A program made the translations under genes and the position numbers. The notes under the pieces are model-generated. The model worked only from the letters and a program-made list of their open reading frames with translations, did no database searches and was not told the origin of the DNA. This document shows positions 52,169 to 62,013 of a DNA stretch of 64,000 bases, one piece after another (the first letter of the stretch is position 1; every line of letters begins with the position of its first letter). Origin of the DNA: Magnaporthiopsis rhizophila (lineage: Eukaryota > Ascomycota > Sordariomycetes > Magnaporthales > Magnaporthaceae); assembly GCA_003049465.1 (NCBI GenBank), contig PYSS01000094.1:62001-126000 (forward strand). The letters are read 5' to 3'.

Positions 52169-52639
52169 TGTTACGGCCATAGCTGGCAGGGGGGCAGAAA
52201 AATTAGGGCTAATCCTTAGCAGTACGCTTTTACCCTGCAATTATAAAGGCTAACGGGCCCGAATAATTAAGGCCAGAAAAAAGTTACATAATTAGGCATT
52301 TACCTAAGCACGGGTGATATATCCGTTATACGATATAACAAATATAATATAAATATAACACAGTGATATGTTTGTTATGCAACATAACAGATATAGCACA
52401 AATATAGTATAAAAGGATTGCGGGTATATAAGGTGAAGGTTTTTTACCATGTTAGGTAGCCTTGATTGAGGCTTTGGCATTAGTTAACCTAAGTTAGCTC
52501 CAAGGCAACCCTTTGGGCAAATAATCGAGACCTTTGTTATTATTCCAGTTCCCCTAGCACAAGCAACCTTGTAAAGATCATACTGCTCAGCACCTTTCCT
52601 AGCGTACCTTACCCTAGGAGCAGAGAACCGTTTGTAACA
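52169..52639 (+). repeat. 3' LTR of element G
   Basis: Runs TGTTACGGCCATAGCTGGC to CCGTTTGTAACA, 471 bp like its partner. The 3' half (52,440-52,639) is nearly free of RIP changes. Confidence 0.85.
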
Positions 52640-52644
52640 CTGTC

Positions 52645-52784
52645 CTTTAGGTAAGTTATTATGTGACCCCTGTTAGTGTGGCCTTGGTTGCTTGGCCCCT
52701 GGCCCTTGCGACTGCGGGGTAAAGGCATCCCGTTAGGGCTTAGCCTCCCAACCCTTCTGCCCTCTGCCAGCCGTGGTTGTAACA
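52645..52784 (-). repeat. 5' LTR of element C, second piece
   Basis: Resumes C's LTR after element G and ends GCCAGCCGTGGTTGTAACA. It is followed by TTATT, the right half of C's target duplication, and by continuation of F. It is GC-rich and little mutated. Confidence 0.85.
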
Positions 52785-53490
52785 TTATTAATAAATTTAA
52801 CTGGATAAAAAATATTAAAATAATTTAATTTTATTATGGATTAAAAAATAATATAGAAAATAAATTGGCCGAAAAATAGGCCTAAGGATTTATTAATTAT
52901 ATTATTAAAGTTATATATATTAGCAATAAATTATACAAATAATGCCAAAAATAATCCGGCGCCCCCAGCCAGTAAAACAAAATAATAAAGCAAACCAAAA
53001 AAAAAGCCAAATAATAATAATTTATTGCGTATGAAACGCATTTAAAACCCATAAACTTATTTGCAAGGGCCACATACGCCTAATAGCAAAAAAAAAAATA
53101 AAAACACATTAAATGGCAGCATGCCAAAAACGGAAATTGCTTTAAATGCAGCAAATAAAATCATATCAAAAAAATTGCCCCTAAAAAAAGCAATAAATTG
53201 TAATTATTTGATATATAAACCAAAAAAACCTATATTTAAAAGCCTTATTTAGTCAAACTTATTGCTTTAATAATAAATATTTCACGCATAAATCGAATAA
53301 AAATAAGTCCGATTAATACCTTTAATAAAGGGTGGCCGCTATCTGATAAATTAACTGGTTACAGTTTAGCTATAACAGAAATTAGGATAAAAAAATAACG
53401 GACATTGCCGAACCTGAAAGTGGTAATTTAAACCGGCCGTACTGGTTGAATAGGGTACCTACAATATCGAAATTTAAGGAAATAATTAAT
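52785..53490 (+). mobile_element. Element F, part 2: continuation of gypsy gag, truncated
   Basis: Picks up the gag region exactly where part 1 stopped (TTATTAATAAATTTAACTGG matches the 11,470 region of element A) and runs colinearly to about 53,490. Similarity then ends, so F has lost its pol and 3' end there. Confidence 0.7.
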
Positions 53491-53691
53491 TAATTATAAA
53501 CTTCAAGAAAATGCAAAATTTATCAGCAATAACTGTTAAAAATAACTACTGCATGTACCAGGGTAACCTACCCTGTAAGCCTTATACCGGTTAGGGCTAA
53601 ATTATATAATTAGTTTAAGGTTAAGGTACGTACCTAACCTACCCTGCACCTCCTGTACATTTGGTTGGGGCACATGGTTGGTTGTGCAAGG

Positions 53692-53826
53692 CACCTACCC
53701 TGCAAAGGTTATGCACTGCACCTACCCTGCAAAGGTTATATAATGCACTTACCCTGCAGAGGTGGGGCATGCAACCTACCCTGTAAGGGTTATGCACGCA
53801 ACCTACCCTATAAGGGTTATACATGC
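53692..53826 (+). repeat. 27-bp minisatellite, 5 units
   Basis: Units of the type CACCTACCCTGCAAAGG plus TTATGCACTG, five in a row, GC-richer than the surroundings. Because 27 is a multiple of three, both strands show spurious 9-residue repeat proteins. Looser relatives of the unit (CCTACCCTGTAAG, CCCTGCAAATCACC) flank it from 53,560 to 53,945. Confidence 0.8.
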
Positions 53827-54109
53827 AGCCCGCGCTTGCAAGCCCAGCTTATAAGGGTCACTGCCCTGCAAATCACCTACTTTATAAGGGGTTAGCGCCC
53901 TACAAGTTACTAGCTTTACAGGGGCTGCAGGCCTACAAATCACCCGTCCCCCAAATTGCTATCGATTTGACTATATCAGATTTGTCGGCCCAACGCGGAG
54001 ATGGCTTTAATGGCCGTAGGTCGATTTTTTGCCAGCCCCATACAAAATAATTTATCGGGAATTGGGCTAGGGCACCGGAATGCCCGCACGGTAAAAACCC
54101 GCGGTACCG
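53827..54109. other. Moderate-GC sequence, no gene recognised
   Basis: Degenerate relatives of the neighbouring minisatellite (repeats containing CTTATAAGGGGTTAGCGCCC) run to about 53,945. About 165 bp of unrecognised sequence of ordinary composition follow. Confidence 0.4.
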
Positions 54110-54376
54110 ATGTCGGAAAGTATATAAGGGAATAAAGTTGGCTGCCCCTCATTAAAATAACAAGCCTGTAACCATAATTTGCTTAGGGCCCTGCAGCATT
54201 AATTTATAGTGGTTTGCAGGGCCTAATCCAACTGAACGTGCACCCGCCGTCCCTGTGATTAGCGCTTCACTTCCCCTGTGCACGTTATTGATTTTAACAG
54301 TAAATAACCTTGTACTTAACACGCTGCTTAATACTGCTTTTAATATTTCATTTAAAGTAAAAGCTTATTTGTAACA
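54110..54376 (+). repeat. LTR fragment at the edge of the AT-rich block
   Basis: Contains a TATATAAGG box (about 54,121) and ends TTATTTGTAACA. The preceding CTGCTTAATACTGCTTTT matches the last part of the gypsy LTRs here. It is probably a solo or residual 3' LTR. It ends 176 bp from the stop codon of the neighbouring gene. Confidence 0.55.
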
Positions 54377-54552
54377 TATAATAGCTTTAATAAAAATTTA
54401 AACATAATATATTTTAAATTTATAATAACTTTATTTTAAAATTTTACATGTTTTATTTACACTTATACTCCAGCCTCTCCATTCGATACTAATCGCTGTT
54501 TATTGTTAGTGCATACTGTTTAAATAAAAATAAATTATATAGTGGTAAAATG

Positions 54553-55581
54553 TTAACATACCACGAGGTTTCGAAGCAAGACTGCGATGGTAACTTTGCC
54601 CACTGAAGGCACGTATATGGACGCCTTCTCCTTCACTGCAGGGCCGTCGAAGTTTCGGCAAGAGGAGAAGTTGATGCAGACGGCGCCGTCCCTGATCAGG
54701 TCCGTCGGCACTTTGAAGCTTTCGACTGGGACTCCGCCGATGATGACATCGCTGATGGGGATGCATTCTTGCAAACCCCATCCGTCCTTGTCGAGCACCT
54801 GGTGGCGTGGCTGACGGATTCCCTGGCCCCGCGTGAATAGCTGTACTCCGGTAAGGTCGACTGAGTATACGGTAGCTCCGTCATTGGCCAGCAATGCAGC
54901 GAGGGGCCTGCCATTGACTTCGGAACGGTTGATGACAGTAATTGTCTTCCCAAAGAGTCGGTTGCCGTAGGGCAGGATGGAGTTGTAGATCTGGAGGTGC
55001 TCGAGGAGCTTGACCACAGCCAAGGGGGTGCACGGCAGGATGGACTTCTTCTGGTTGGTAGGGTGATCCAGGAATCTGACGTTGTGGTACATGTTGTACA
55101 GATGCTTGTGGCAGAGCCCCTCGACGTCCTTGGCGAGGGCCACAGTCTCCTGGATGTACTTATCGTGTGTCGGGTTGCCTGGAAAGATAGGATAGTACAC
55201 GATGATGCCGTCTACCTTTGGATCCTCGTTGGCGGCGACGATATCCTCCTCGAGTGACTCCTTATCGGCTTTCCGGAGGTCGAAGTCGAAGCCACTAAAG
55301 CGAGTGCGTAAGCAGGACGGTACAGCCTTGAAAAGTGGAATGGACACCCCGGAAGCGTTGGCGGTGACCGAGACTCACTTCTCCTCACAGGTCTTCTTGG
55401 ACCACTCGGCATACTTGACAGCCGCCGGGTCGTCGTTTGCGAGAAAGGCAGCCAGGCAGGGCTTTGCGCCGTCATCCTTCTTTACCTGTCGCAAAGTCTC
55501 TCTGACTTCCTCTAGGAGGCCCTTGGCAACGGTGTCCGCTGTCACCACCTGGCACGTCTTGGGCACTTCTGAAGCTGACAT
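54553..55581 (-). CDS. MTD1: Methylenetetrahydrofolate dehydrogenase (NAD+), cytosolic, MTD1 type
   Basis: This enzyme oxidises 5,10-methylene-THF to methenyl-THF with NAD+ in the cytosol, feeding one-carbon units to purine synthesis. Two exons are joined: 55,581-55,379 and 55,294-54,553, with an 84-nt intron (GTGAGT...TTTAG, branch CTTAC). This gives 314 residues, close to the 320 of yeast Mtd1. The splice yields KKTCEENGFDFDLRK, the family's conserved join. Other family segments are VDGIIVYYPIF, DVEGL, SILPCTPLAVVK, TVINRSEVNGRPLAALLAND (NAD-binding region) and the end SVGKVTIAVLLRNL. The start ATG at 55,581 is the only one in frame before conserved sequence. It is divergent from MMS19. Its stop codon lies 176 bp from a transposon LTR, yet the gene shows no RIP damage. 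Confidence 0.93.
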
Positions 55582-56380
55582 GGTGCTTTGCGAGCGAAGC
55601 GATTGTGGTGTCAGATCCTGTTGGGGGCGAACGGGTTTGAGGTGGTATATCCTTTGGATGGGAAGAGGAATCGACAGCCCAGTCAGTACCTGGTACCTAG
55701 CTCAGGGACCGAGCGTGAATGTGATGATGTGCGCCTAGTTTACCCCACCAAACCAATCTTTTTTTTCCCTCCCGACATCGGACAATTTCTACTACCCCTC
55801 CACCGAAATGGCAGAAAAAATTCAACACCCCTGTCAAGACCGTTTCGGGATATGGAGTCGGATCTCTTTGGTCCGATTTCATCATGGCATCTCACCGCCC
55901 TACATAACCCCACCATGGATGCCATCACCTTGCATCAAGCCCAGCAACCACCGCGAACGACGACGCGACCAGTGTCGGGCTAGAACTCGCTAAATCAACT
56001 GAGATCTTCCAAGAGTGGTCGCCGATAAAGAGCAAGTTTAAAATAAATTACCCACCTTCTTAACCCGAATCTTTCAATCACTTTTGTTAGTACACCGTGT
56101 GTAACTAAGTGCTCGTCCTTTTTTTATCTGAGTCCTCGGAGTCCTTGCCGGAACCTGCCTGAGTGCGTTGGGAGGCGCACGGGATTGGCGCTGCCAACCT
56201 GCCAAACACCTGCAAAGATTGACTCTCATATTTTCGGTATCATTTCTCTCAATTAGAAGATAACGGTCGCCAATAGACAGCTGACACGCGGTTCTGACGG
56301 CCCAGGCGGACCGTCTACTAGCACAGAAGCACACACACATCCGCATTACCCGCGCCTAGGCGTAGGCCGTAGGCGTAGCC
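55582..56380. promoter_or_regulatory. Divergent promoter region MTD1/MMS19
   Basis: An 799-bp gap between the two start codons. It contains C/T-rich tracts (for example around 55,755-55,775) typical of fungal promoters, and a short TAGGCGTAGGC tandem just upstream of the MMS19 ATG. Frames inside it resemble no known protein. No specific operator is claimed. Confidence 0.5.
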
Positions 56381-59300
56381 ATGGCTGATTTTAAGGGGTG
56401 GGCATTGCAGTATGTCCTGGCCGACGATGAGCTCACGCGACAGGATGCTGTCACCAAAACATATGCGGGTGAGTGCAGAGTCCTCCTACAGGCCACAAGA
56501 CACTGTTGGCCGGCTGACATTCGCCAACACGGCTCTCGACTGCTCCGGCCATGAAGCTCTTAGCTCCGCCAGCGTCAAGAGCACTGCTATCCTTGGCTGG
56601 GTACAGTCCATCGATCCATGGATGCCGGCTGCCCTGTCTTCCACAGGGGCCCTGCAGAACGACGATGCAGCGGGCGAGTCCGAGTTCAATGTCATCGCCA
56701 GAGCGAAAGGTGTGCTATCCCACGGAACATTTGCTCCGCATGTTCGCATCGCTGATTGGTGGTTTTACCGGCCTTCGGTCGGTGATGGAATGTTTCCCAT
56801 CAGCTCTGGATTATCTTGCAGACACGCTCTCGATGATGGATAAAGCACTGCTTCGGGCTGACCAGGGTAATGATGCCACATTTCTTGATCACGCGTCCGC
56901 CTCGGGGGCCGGGCTCTAAGAGATGCTGACTGATATGCGATGGTCACAGTAAATTTACTTGCCGCGTTCTTCGGTAGGCTGTTCAGTGTCGACCACAAGG
57001 CTGGCATCTTGGCCGCTTCCAAAGCTGTGCGGCAGCTGGCGACGATGAAAGGTTTCAAACCCGAAATGGGAGAGTCCATCATCCAAAGCGTCGCCTCGAT
57101 GCGAGATGATTTCCGCCTCCAGCCGCCCCAAACCCGTCTGGAGGTGTATGCACTGCTGCAGGCCCTGATCAGCCACGAGGCGGTCTCCAACCAGCTTCAG
57201 CACACGTACGGGACCGCCGGCGGATTCGCCATCGATCTGCTGCAGCTCTGTAACCACGAGAGAGACCCTAGCTGTCTTCTCCAGTGGTTTGGGATCCTGC
57301 AGGTCCTAATCCGCGGCTTTAACTTCTCTGCCGACATGGACGAAGAGCTGTTCAAATCCTTCTCTGCCTACTTTCCCATATCTATGAGAAGCTCTGTGAA
57401 CCCCGCTGGTGTCACAGTCGACGATCTCAAGCTCTCTCTCCGGGCGTGTTTCTCTGCAGGGGATAAAATGGCCAGACTCACCATGCCGTTTCTGATCCAG
57501 AAGCTGGACCAAGGAGACGCTATCACGGTACCAGTCAAGGCAAGTACCCATGTTGAGCACTCTGGTAAATTATAGGACGCTAACCTCAGCACAGGTGGAC
57601 ATACTGAAAACACTGGATTCCTGCCTTGAGCGATGCGAACACCCATCTCGAGGCATCACGCCCTTTATCAGCCAGATTTGGAACTCCCTGAAATACGAAG
57701 TCCGCAATGGGGAAGTCCGCGAGATCGTCGACAGCACCCTTAACGTCATGCGGACTTTGTCAAGTAGACTCGCTGTTACGCCTAGGGCCACGTCCGCCGG
57801 GATGACCCAACACGAGGATCCGCTTGGGGTATTTACGGCAATCGTCATGGGCGACTGTCTTGAGGACCTCGCCAACCCGTCATACACCAAACCGGCAGGT
57901 CTCCTCCTCGAGAGCGTGATGGGGGGCCATGCGAGATCCTTTGCATTGATGCTGCCTGGGGCGCTTGATGCTATCGCCGTGAATCTTCGCGAGCCAAGGA
58001 CGACTGGGCATGCTCGCTCCTGTTTAGGATTTTTGGCCTCGCTCCTGGACTCGCGAGCCCGTCTGGTTCACAAATCTGCTGGCACGGACCAAACCGGGTC
58101 GCTCCATGATCTTGGCACGCTCGACTCGCTTGTTCTCGAACGCACTTACGCCACCCTCGCACGCTCTTGGAAGGACAACAACGTTGAGAACCCCGATGCC
58201 GACCATATTGCAACACTCAAGGAGACAACCCGAGGTCTAGCTGCATTAGCCTGCCAACCCCGGGCTCCGTCTGCTGCTGGCACCTCTGTCCTCCTGTGTA
58301 GCGACCGTGAGTGCGACCAGATATGTGCCATGATATCTGACCGGATCGTCAATATATTCAACCTTGCCTCATCGCCGGACATAGGGCCCCGGAAGGAGTT
58401 GGCAGATGTTGCTGTGGTTGCCCTTCGCGACATCGTTGGTTTTTACCCCTCCGGCTATCCCATTATGCTCCGAAGGGCCACCTCCACTATCCAGGACAGA
58501 CAGTGGGGAGACCGGCCATCTCGGAACTCTCTCGACATGCTCAAAACATTGCTGCTTAGGCTGTCATATATTGGATGCTCCAATCTACCTTCGTCCGGTC
58601 ACCCCCTGCAGCACTTTCACTTGTTTGTCCTGTCCATGCAGCAGCTCACCTTCTCGTATCTCGACCAGAGGGTCCGATTCGATGTTCCTACCATCACAGC
58701 ATCGGCCATCTACAATGCTTTCATGCTCTTCAGGGATGCATGCCTTTGCGAAGGGTTTCTCACCCGACGAGATATTATCACAACTAGCTGGGCCCGGCTA
58801 ACAGCTGGTTTCGATCGTCGGTTTCCCGAATTTCCATCAACCACCAGCCAGCAGACTCCTGAGGCTGGACCCGATTCAGACGAGGGATCGGAGCAGGCGG
58901 TCGTCTCTGATGTATCCCGAGATTACCTCGAATGCTCCTTGTCACTGCTCACTCGCTTTTATCGTCGCGCGACTGCCTACGCTCTTGACCCAGTCCCCGG
59001 ACCGCGGCTCAGCTCGGACTTTGACAACGCGAGTAACATTCCGGCCGTGACGGCCGCCCAAGAGACGGACTTGCAGGATATCTATCTGCACCAGCTCGCG
59101 GATATGGCAACGTTCGTGATCCGTGACCTCGAACAGGAGGAACAGAAATCACTACAGATCCCGGTGGAGGCGTTCAATCTCTTTGGAGCTGGCCACCCGC
59201 CAATCACGTGGCTCAGTGGACACGACGACGGACGCACCAACGTCCTCTCTCTCGGGGTCCTAAGAGGCTTGCGCGGACTCCCTATGTCCCAAATTGTAAG

Positions 59301-60357
59301 TCCAACCCAGTGATCCCCTCACCACCGTCATCGAAGAGACTAACATGGCATGGTGCGGCAGCTGGAGTCCGAGGTCTTCACGCAATGCATCCTGAATGAT
59401 GTCGAAACTGCTGAGCTCTTTCCCGAAAGGACGCAAAAGGTCCGGGACCACATTCTGACGGTCATCGCAAACAAATGGATCCCAGGCTCGAGTGTGGGTG
59501 TGTCGGCGACGCAGACATGGAAGGCGACCATCTCCTCACTGGAGTCGGTCGTCCGGGAGCCCAATAACGGAATGCGCATAGAGCGCTACTCGAGGCTCCT
59601 GGCAGTGCTTGCCGGCGCGATCGCAAGGAGGGATAAAGAGATTGGCAACCTTGCTACCCACATCTCAGCCCTCCCGGCGTCCCTTGGGCACGCCGGGGAC
59701 TCCATGGCGCGGTGCCTAGAAGATCTTGTGTCGTGCAAAGAACGACTGGAGCCCGAGAACCACGCCGTCATCAAGCCCCTTTACCAGCAGTGGGTCTACG
59801 TGCATTTTGGGAGCTCCAAGCTGCAATCGTCATTCCCAATCACCCAAGACAAGCCCGAAGGGGTGGTCCAAGCGATAACGGTCGTCCGTCTCCTGAAGCA
59901 TATAGACTTCCTCGTATACGAACAGGACATTGACAAAGTCGTTCGTATCGCAATCGCGGGCGTGTCTTCCTTCCACAACTATGGCGACATCGAAGCTGCG
60001 CTGGACGTGCTTCGAGAGGTTCTTAAACGCAGCCCAGGAACCATGGAGGATCAGATCAAGGCGGTTATATCGGGAGCAGTCAAAGTGCTGAAGTGTGACC
60101 CGAAGCCATTGCCCAGGCATTCGGCGGGGTTGGAAATCCCTGCCCGGTTTCTGAGGGAAGGAAGTCTCGCCCGCTGTCGGGACGTGCTTCTTCTCCTGCT
60201 CAAGGACCTGGCACAAAGCTTCGATGAGGGGCTACTGGGCCAATACTCGGCAAGCATGTCTCGCGTCTTGGGAGATGCATGTGGCGATCCTGTCCGAGAG
60301 GTGAGACAGTCTGCTCTCGCTGCTCGGCGTAGCTGGGCCAGAATAGCAAAGCGCTAG
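56381..60357 (+). CDS. MMS19: MMS19-like cytosolic Fe-S targeting / nucleotide excision repair protein
   Basis: HEAT-repeat scaffold of the CIA targeting complex, which delivers Fe-S clusters to nuclear DNA enzymes such as the TFIIH helicase XPD and DNA polymerases. Six exons: 56,381-56,468; 56,557-56,709; 56,804-56,866; 56,950-57,539; 57,595-59,295; 59,362-60,357, giving 1,196 residues, somewhat longer than yeast Met18 or human MMS19 (about 1,030). Family segments: MADFKGWALQYVLADDE at the start, VIARAKALDYLADTL, NLLAAFFGRLFSVDHKAGI, then YFPISMRSSVNPAGVTVDDL, LRACF and IQKLDQGDA in the MMS19 N-terminal domain. The C-terminal HEAT region ends GDPVREVRQSALAARRSW. Intron 4 is GC-AG (GCAAGT...CACAG, branch GCTAAC). 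The intron-1 acceptor (GAAG) is the weakest call; the other joins restore conserved frames. Confidence 0.88.
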
Positions 60358-60726
60358 GGATATGTCGAGATAGATAGTGGACGGAAAGAGAGGCACATGC
60401 AGACATGCAAAGCTACCGTGGCGGGGGGTCAATGTCGTCATCCTACGGCTAGGACAAATAGCCGTGCTTATGCCTAGGCAATTCGGTGAAGCACACACGG
60501 AGTATTCGACGTGCCTGGCATGGCAGATGTGCGCCACGCCAGAGGATCGTGCACGCAGAAAAGACGGGTAGCGCAAGACTAGCGAGCGGTACAAGTGAGG
60601 GGAAGAACCGTGGGTTGACGATCTGAATTCATTTATCATCTGGGTCTGGGTCTGACGAAAACAAGCATGCGAGTGTGCGCAGGACTAGCCATACTATCAG
60701 CCACCTTCTAGCCAGCGACCAAAGTT
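60358..60726. other. Convergent intergenic region MMS19/SPC2
   Basis: 369 bp between the two stop codons, holding both 3' UTRs. Short frames here (for example 60,377-60,571) have no similarity that I recognise. Confidence 0.5.
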
Positions 60727-61621
60727 CTAGGCCTTACGCCGGCTTCCGCCCTTCTTGGCGGTACTCGGCTCAGCGCCAGTTGCTGTGACAGAAGTCGAAG
60801 CCGCGAGCAGCGCGTCGAGAACCTCGGCGTTGTATTTATTCTGCGACTCCGCAGGCACAGAAGTGGACGCTGCAGCCTTAAGCCTCTTGGAATCAAGCTT
60901 CCCAATCGCGGGCACAGCCGTGGCGAGCATGGTCTGAAATGGCGCTGCAACGAAGTGACCCGCCGAGTCAAACCATTCGTTGAAGGCCCGGGCAATCGTT
61001 AGGCTTTGTGCTGTAGCCGAGCCTTTGGGAAGGACCGAGATGCTAAGCCTGTAGGTAGGGTCGTTCTTCACAGTAGTGGACGATATGGTAAGCTGGTTGT
61101 TGGAAAGAATTGGTTAGTCATAAGGGCCCTGGCAGCGAACAGCGAGCGTTCCAGAGGCTACCGCACGTCAAGGTTTCATTCTTGATGATGGTGGGGGCTG
61201 TCGCGACGAACCTTCTCCCCGCTGGGCGCAGTGCCGACATAGACGATCCCCTTCTCAAAACCCCAGATCCAGACGGTGAGGGCCCCATTGAGGAGGGTGT
61301 AGAGAACAACGGCGGCAGCAGTGTAGTACTTGGTGCTGTCGAATCCAAGCTTGTAGTCCCAGAGGAAGCAGGCAGCGGCGACCATGAAGGCGCCGTAGCC
61401 CAGGCCCAGACGGACGTTGGTGAGAGTGTGCGACTGCTTGAACTTGAGAGAGTTCAGGTAGTTGGGAATAGCATCGTCGGACGTGTTCTTAAGGTCTAGG
61501 GCGGTACGGTCAGCACGAACCAGCTTAGACGGAGCTGCTCGCTCAACTCCATGACGCTGGCGGAGATGTCTCGCTTACCTGCGAGGTTATAGACTGCGAT
61601 TCTCTCCTGTGAAACTGCCAT
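60727..61621 (-). CDS. SPC2: Signal peptidase complex subunit 2 (SPC25/Spc2)
   Basis: A non-catalytic ER-membrane subunit of the signal peptidase complex that links it to the Sec61 translocon. Three exons: 61,621-61,579; 61,495-61,212; 61,092-60,727, giving 230 residues. The introns have branch sites CTGAC and CTAAC; the second uses an unusual GTTCGT donor but joins GTAPSGEK to LTISSTTVKNDPTYRLSI as in relatives. The N-terminus is MAVSQERIAVYNLADLKN. Two adjacent membrane segments follow, LGLGYGAFMVAAACFLW and YTAAAVVLYTLLNGALTVW, with the conserved link DYKLGFDSTKYY. The cytosolic part has FNEWFDSAGHFVAAPFQ. The C-terminal tail is Lys/Ala-rich, ending GGSRRKA. It is divergent from EMC3, which also works in ER membrane protein biogenesis. 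Confidence 0.92.
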
Positions 61622-62013
61622 TTTGCTGTTCGCGGGGGTCCAAGCTGTGCGAAGAGCAGTCTTCTTTGTTGGTTGATCGTTGAGCTCGAAACAAATAAGC
61701 TCCTATTAGGGTGCTGTGAGGTTCTGTGTCCGCTGCGCTAGGTCGTGGTGTCCGCACATACGTGGTCGGATTTCACGGCTCTCATAGGCTAGCTAGGCCC
61801 CGCATACGCCCGTCTCAAAGCTTTGCAGGGGAGCACAGTGGGTCTCAAACGATGCTACCGACCAGCCAGCTTGTCGCCCTGTTATCCTCGCCGCCAAATG
61901 TCCCGAGGCTCCGACTACGAAAGAAGTGCCAGAGGCCGTCATTGAACAATCGCCTATTAGCAATCCGCGCTTCTCAGTATCCTCGAGTTCGGCCGACGAG
62001 GCAACTACGGACC
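61622..62013. promoter_or_regulatory. Divergent promoter region SPC2/EMC3
   Basis: 392 bp separate the start codons of two ER protein-biogenesis genes. A shared bidirectional promoter is plausible but is inference from position only. No specific element was identified. Confidence 0.45.

Larger units (their letters stand above)
45324..52639 (+). mobile_element. Element G: complete plus-strand gypsy element, TSD CTGTC
   Basis: 7,316 bp with 471-bp LTRs at both ends, inserted in the 5' LTR of element C. CTGTC lies at 45,319-45,323 and 52,640-52,644. The interior shows gag traces (from about 45,850), RT with a YLNNILIFS block near 49,250-49,280, integrase at 50,355-50,633 and the A-rich purine tract GGCTTAAAAAAAAAAATC before the 3' LTR. 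It is inactive through many stops. Confidence 0.88.
29247..52784 (-). mobile_element. Element C: complete minus-strand gypsy element split by three insertions
   Basis: LTRs are at 29,247-29,718 (3') and 44,990-45,323 plus 52,645-52,784 (5'), flanked by TTATT at 29,242-29,246 and 52,785-52,789. Removing element D, the 838-bp retroposon and element G with their duplications leaves about 7.5 kb, the same size as D and G. The segments in order on the plus strand are 29,247-31,352, 39,239-39,468, 40,321-45,323 and 52,645-52,784. It carries gag, pol and chromodomain traces on the minus strand, all interrupted by stops. Compared with D, about 53 bp covering the RT YLDD block are missing near 41,400-41,425. 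Confidence 0.85.

Noticed and set aside
53639..53895. Repeat proteins with 9-residue periods on both strands
   Set aside because: A 27-bp tandem repeat opens all frames in phase; open frames on both strands argue against coding.
1..54380. Bacterial or organellar origin suggested by AT-richness
   Set aside because: Mitochondrial genes, rRNAs and tRNAs are absent, while eukaryotic retrotransposon domains with RIP-type changes account for the composition.
54587..55738. Plus-strand frames opposite MTD1 (up to 178 codons)
   Set aside because: They are complements of conserved MTD1 exons and promoter sequence, without their own conservation.
56412..56843. Separate 143-codon gene overlapping the MMS19 start
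   Set aside because: Its middle is MMS19 exon 2 (STAILGWVQSIDPWMP) and its ends are intron translation; the splice model explains it better.
57306..58433. Several minus-strand frames of 80-106 codons opposite MMS19
   Set aside because: They are shadows of a long conserved exon on the other strand and show no family resemblance.
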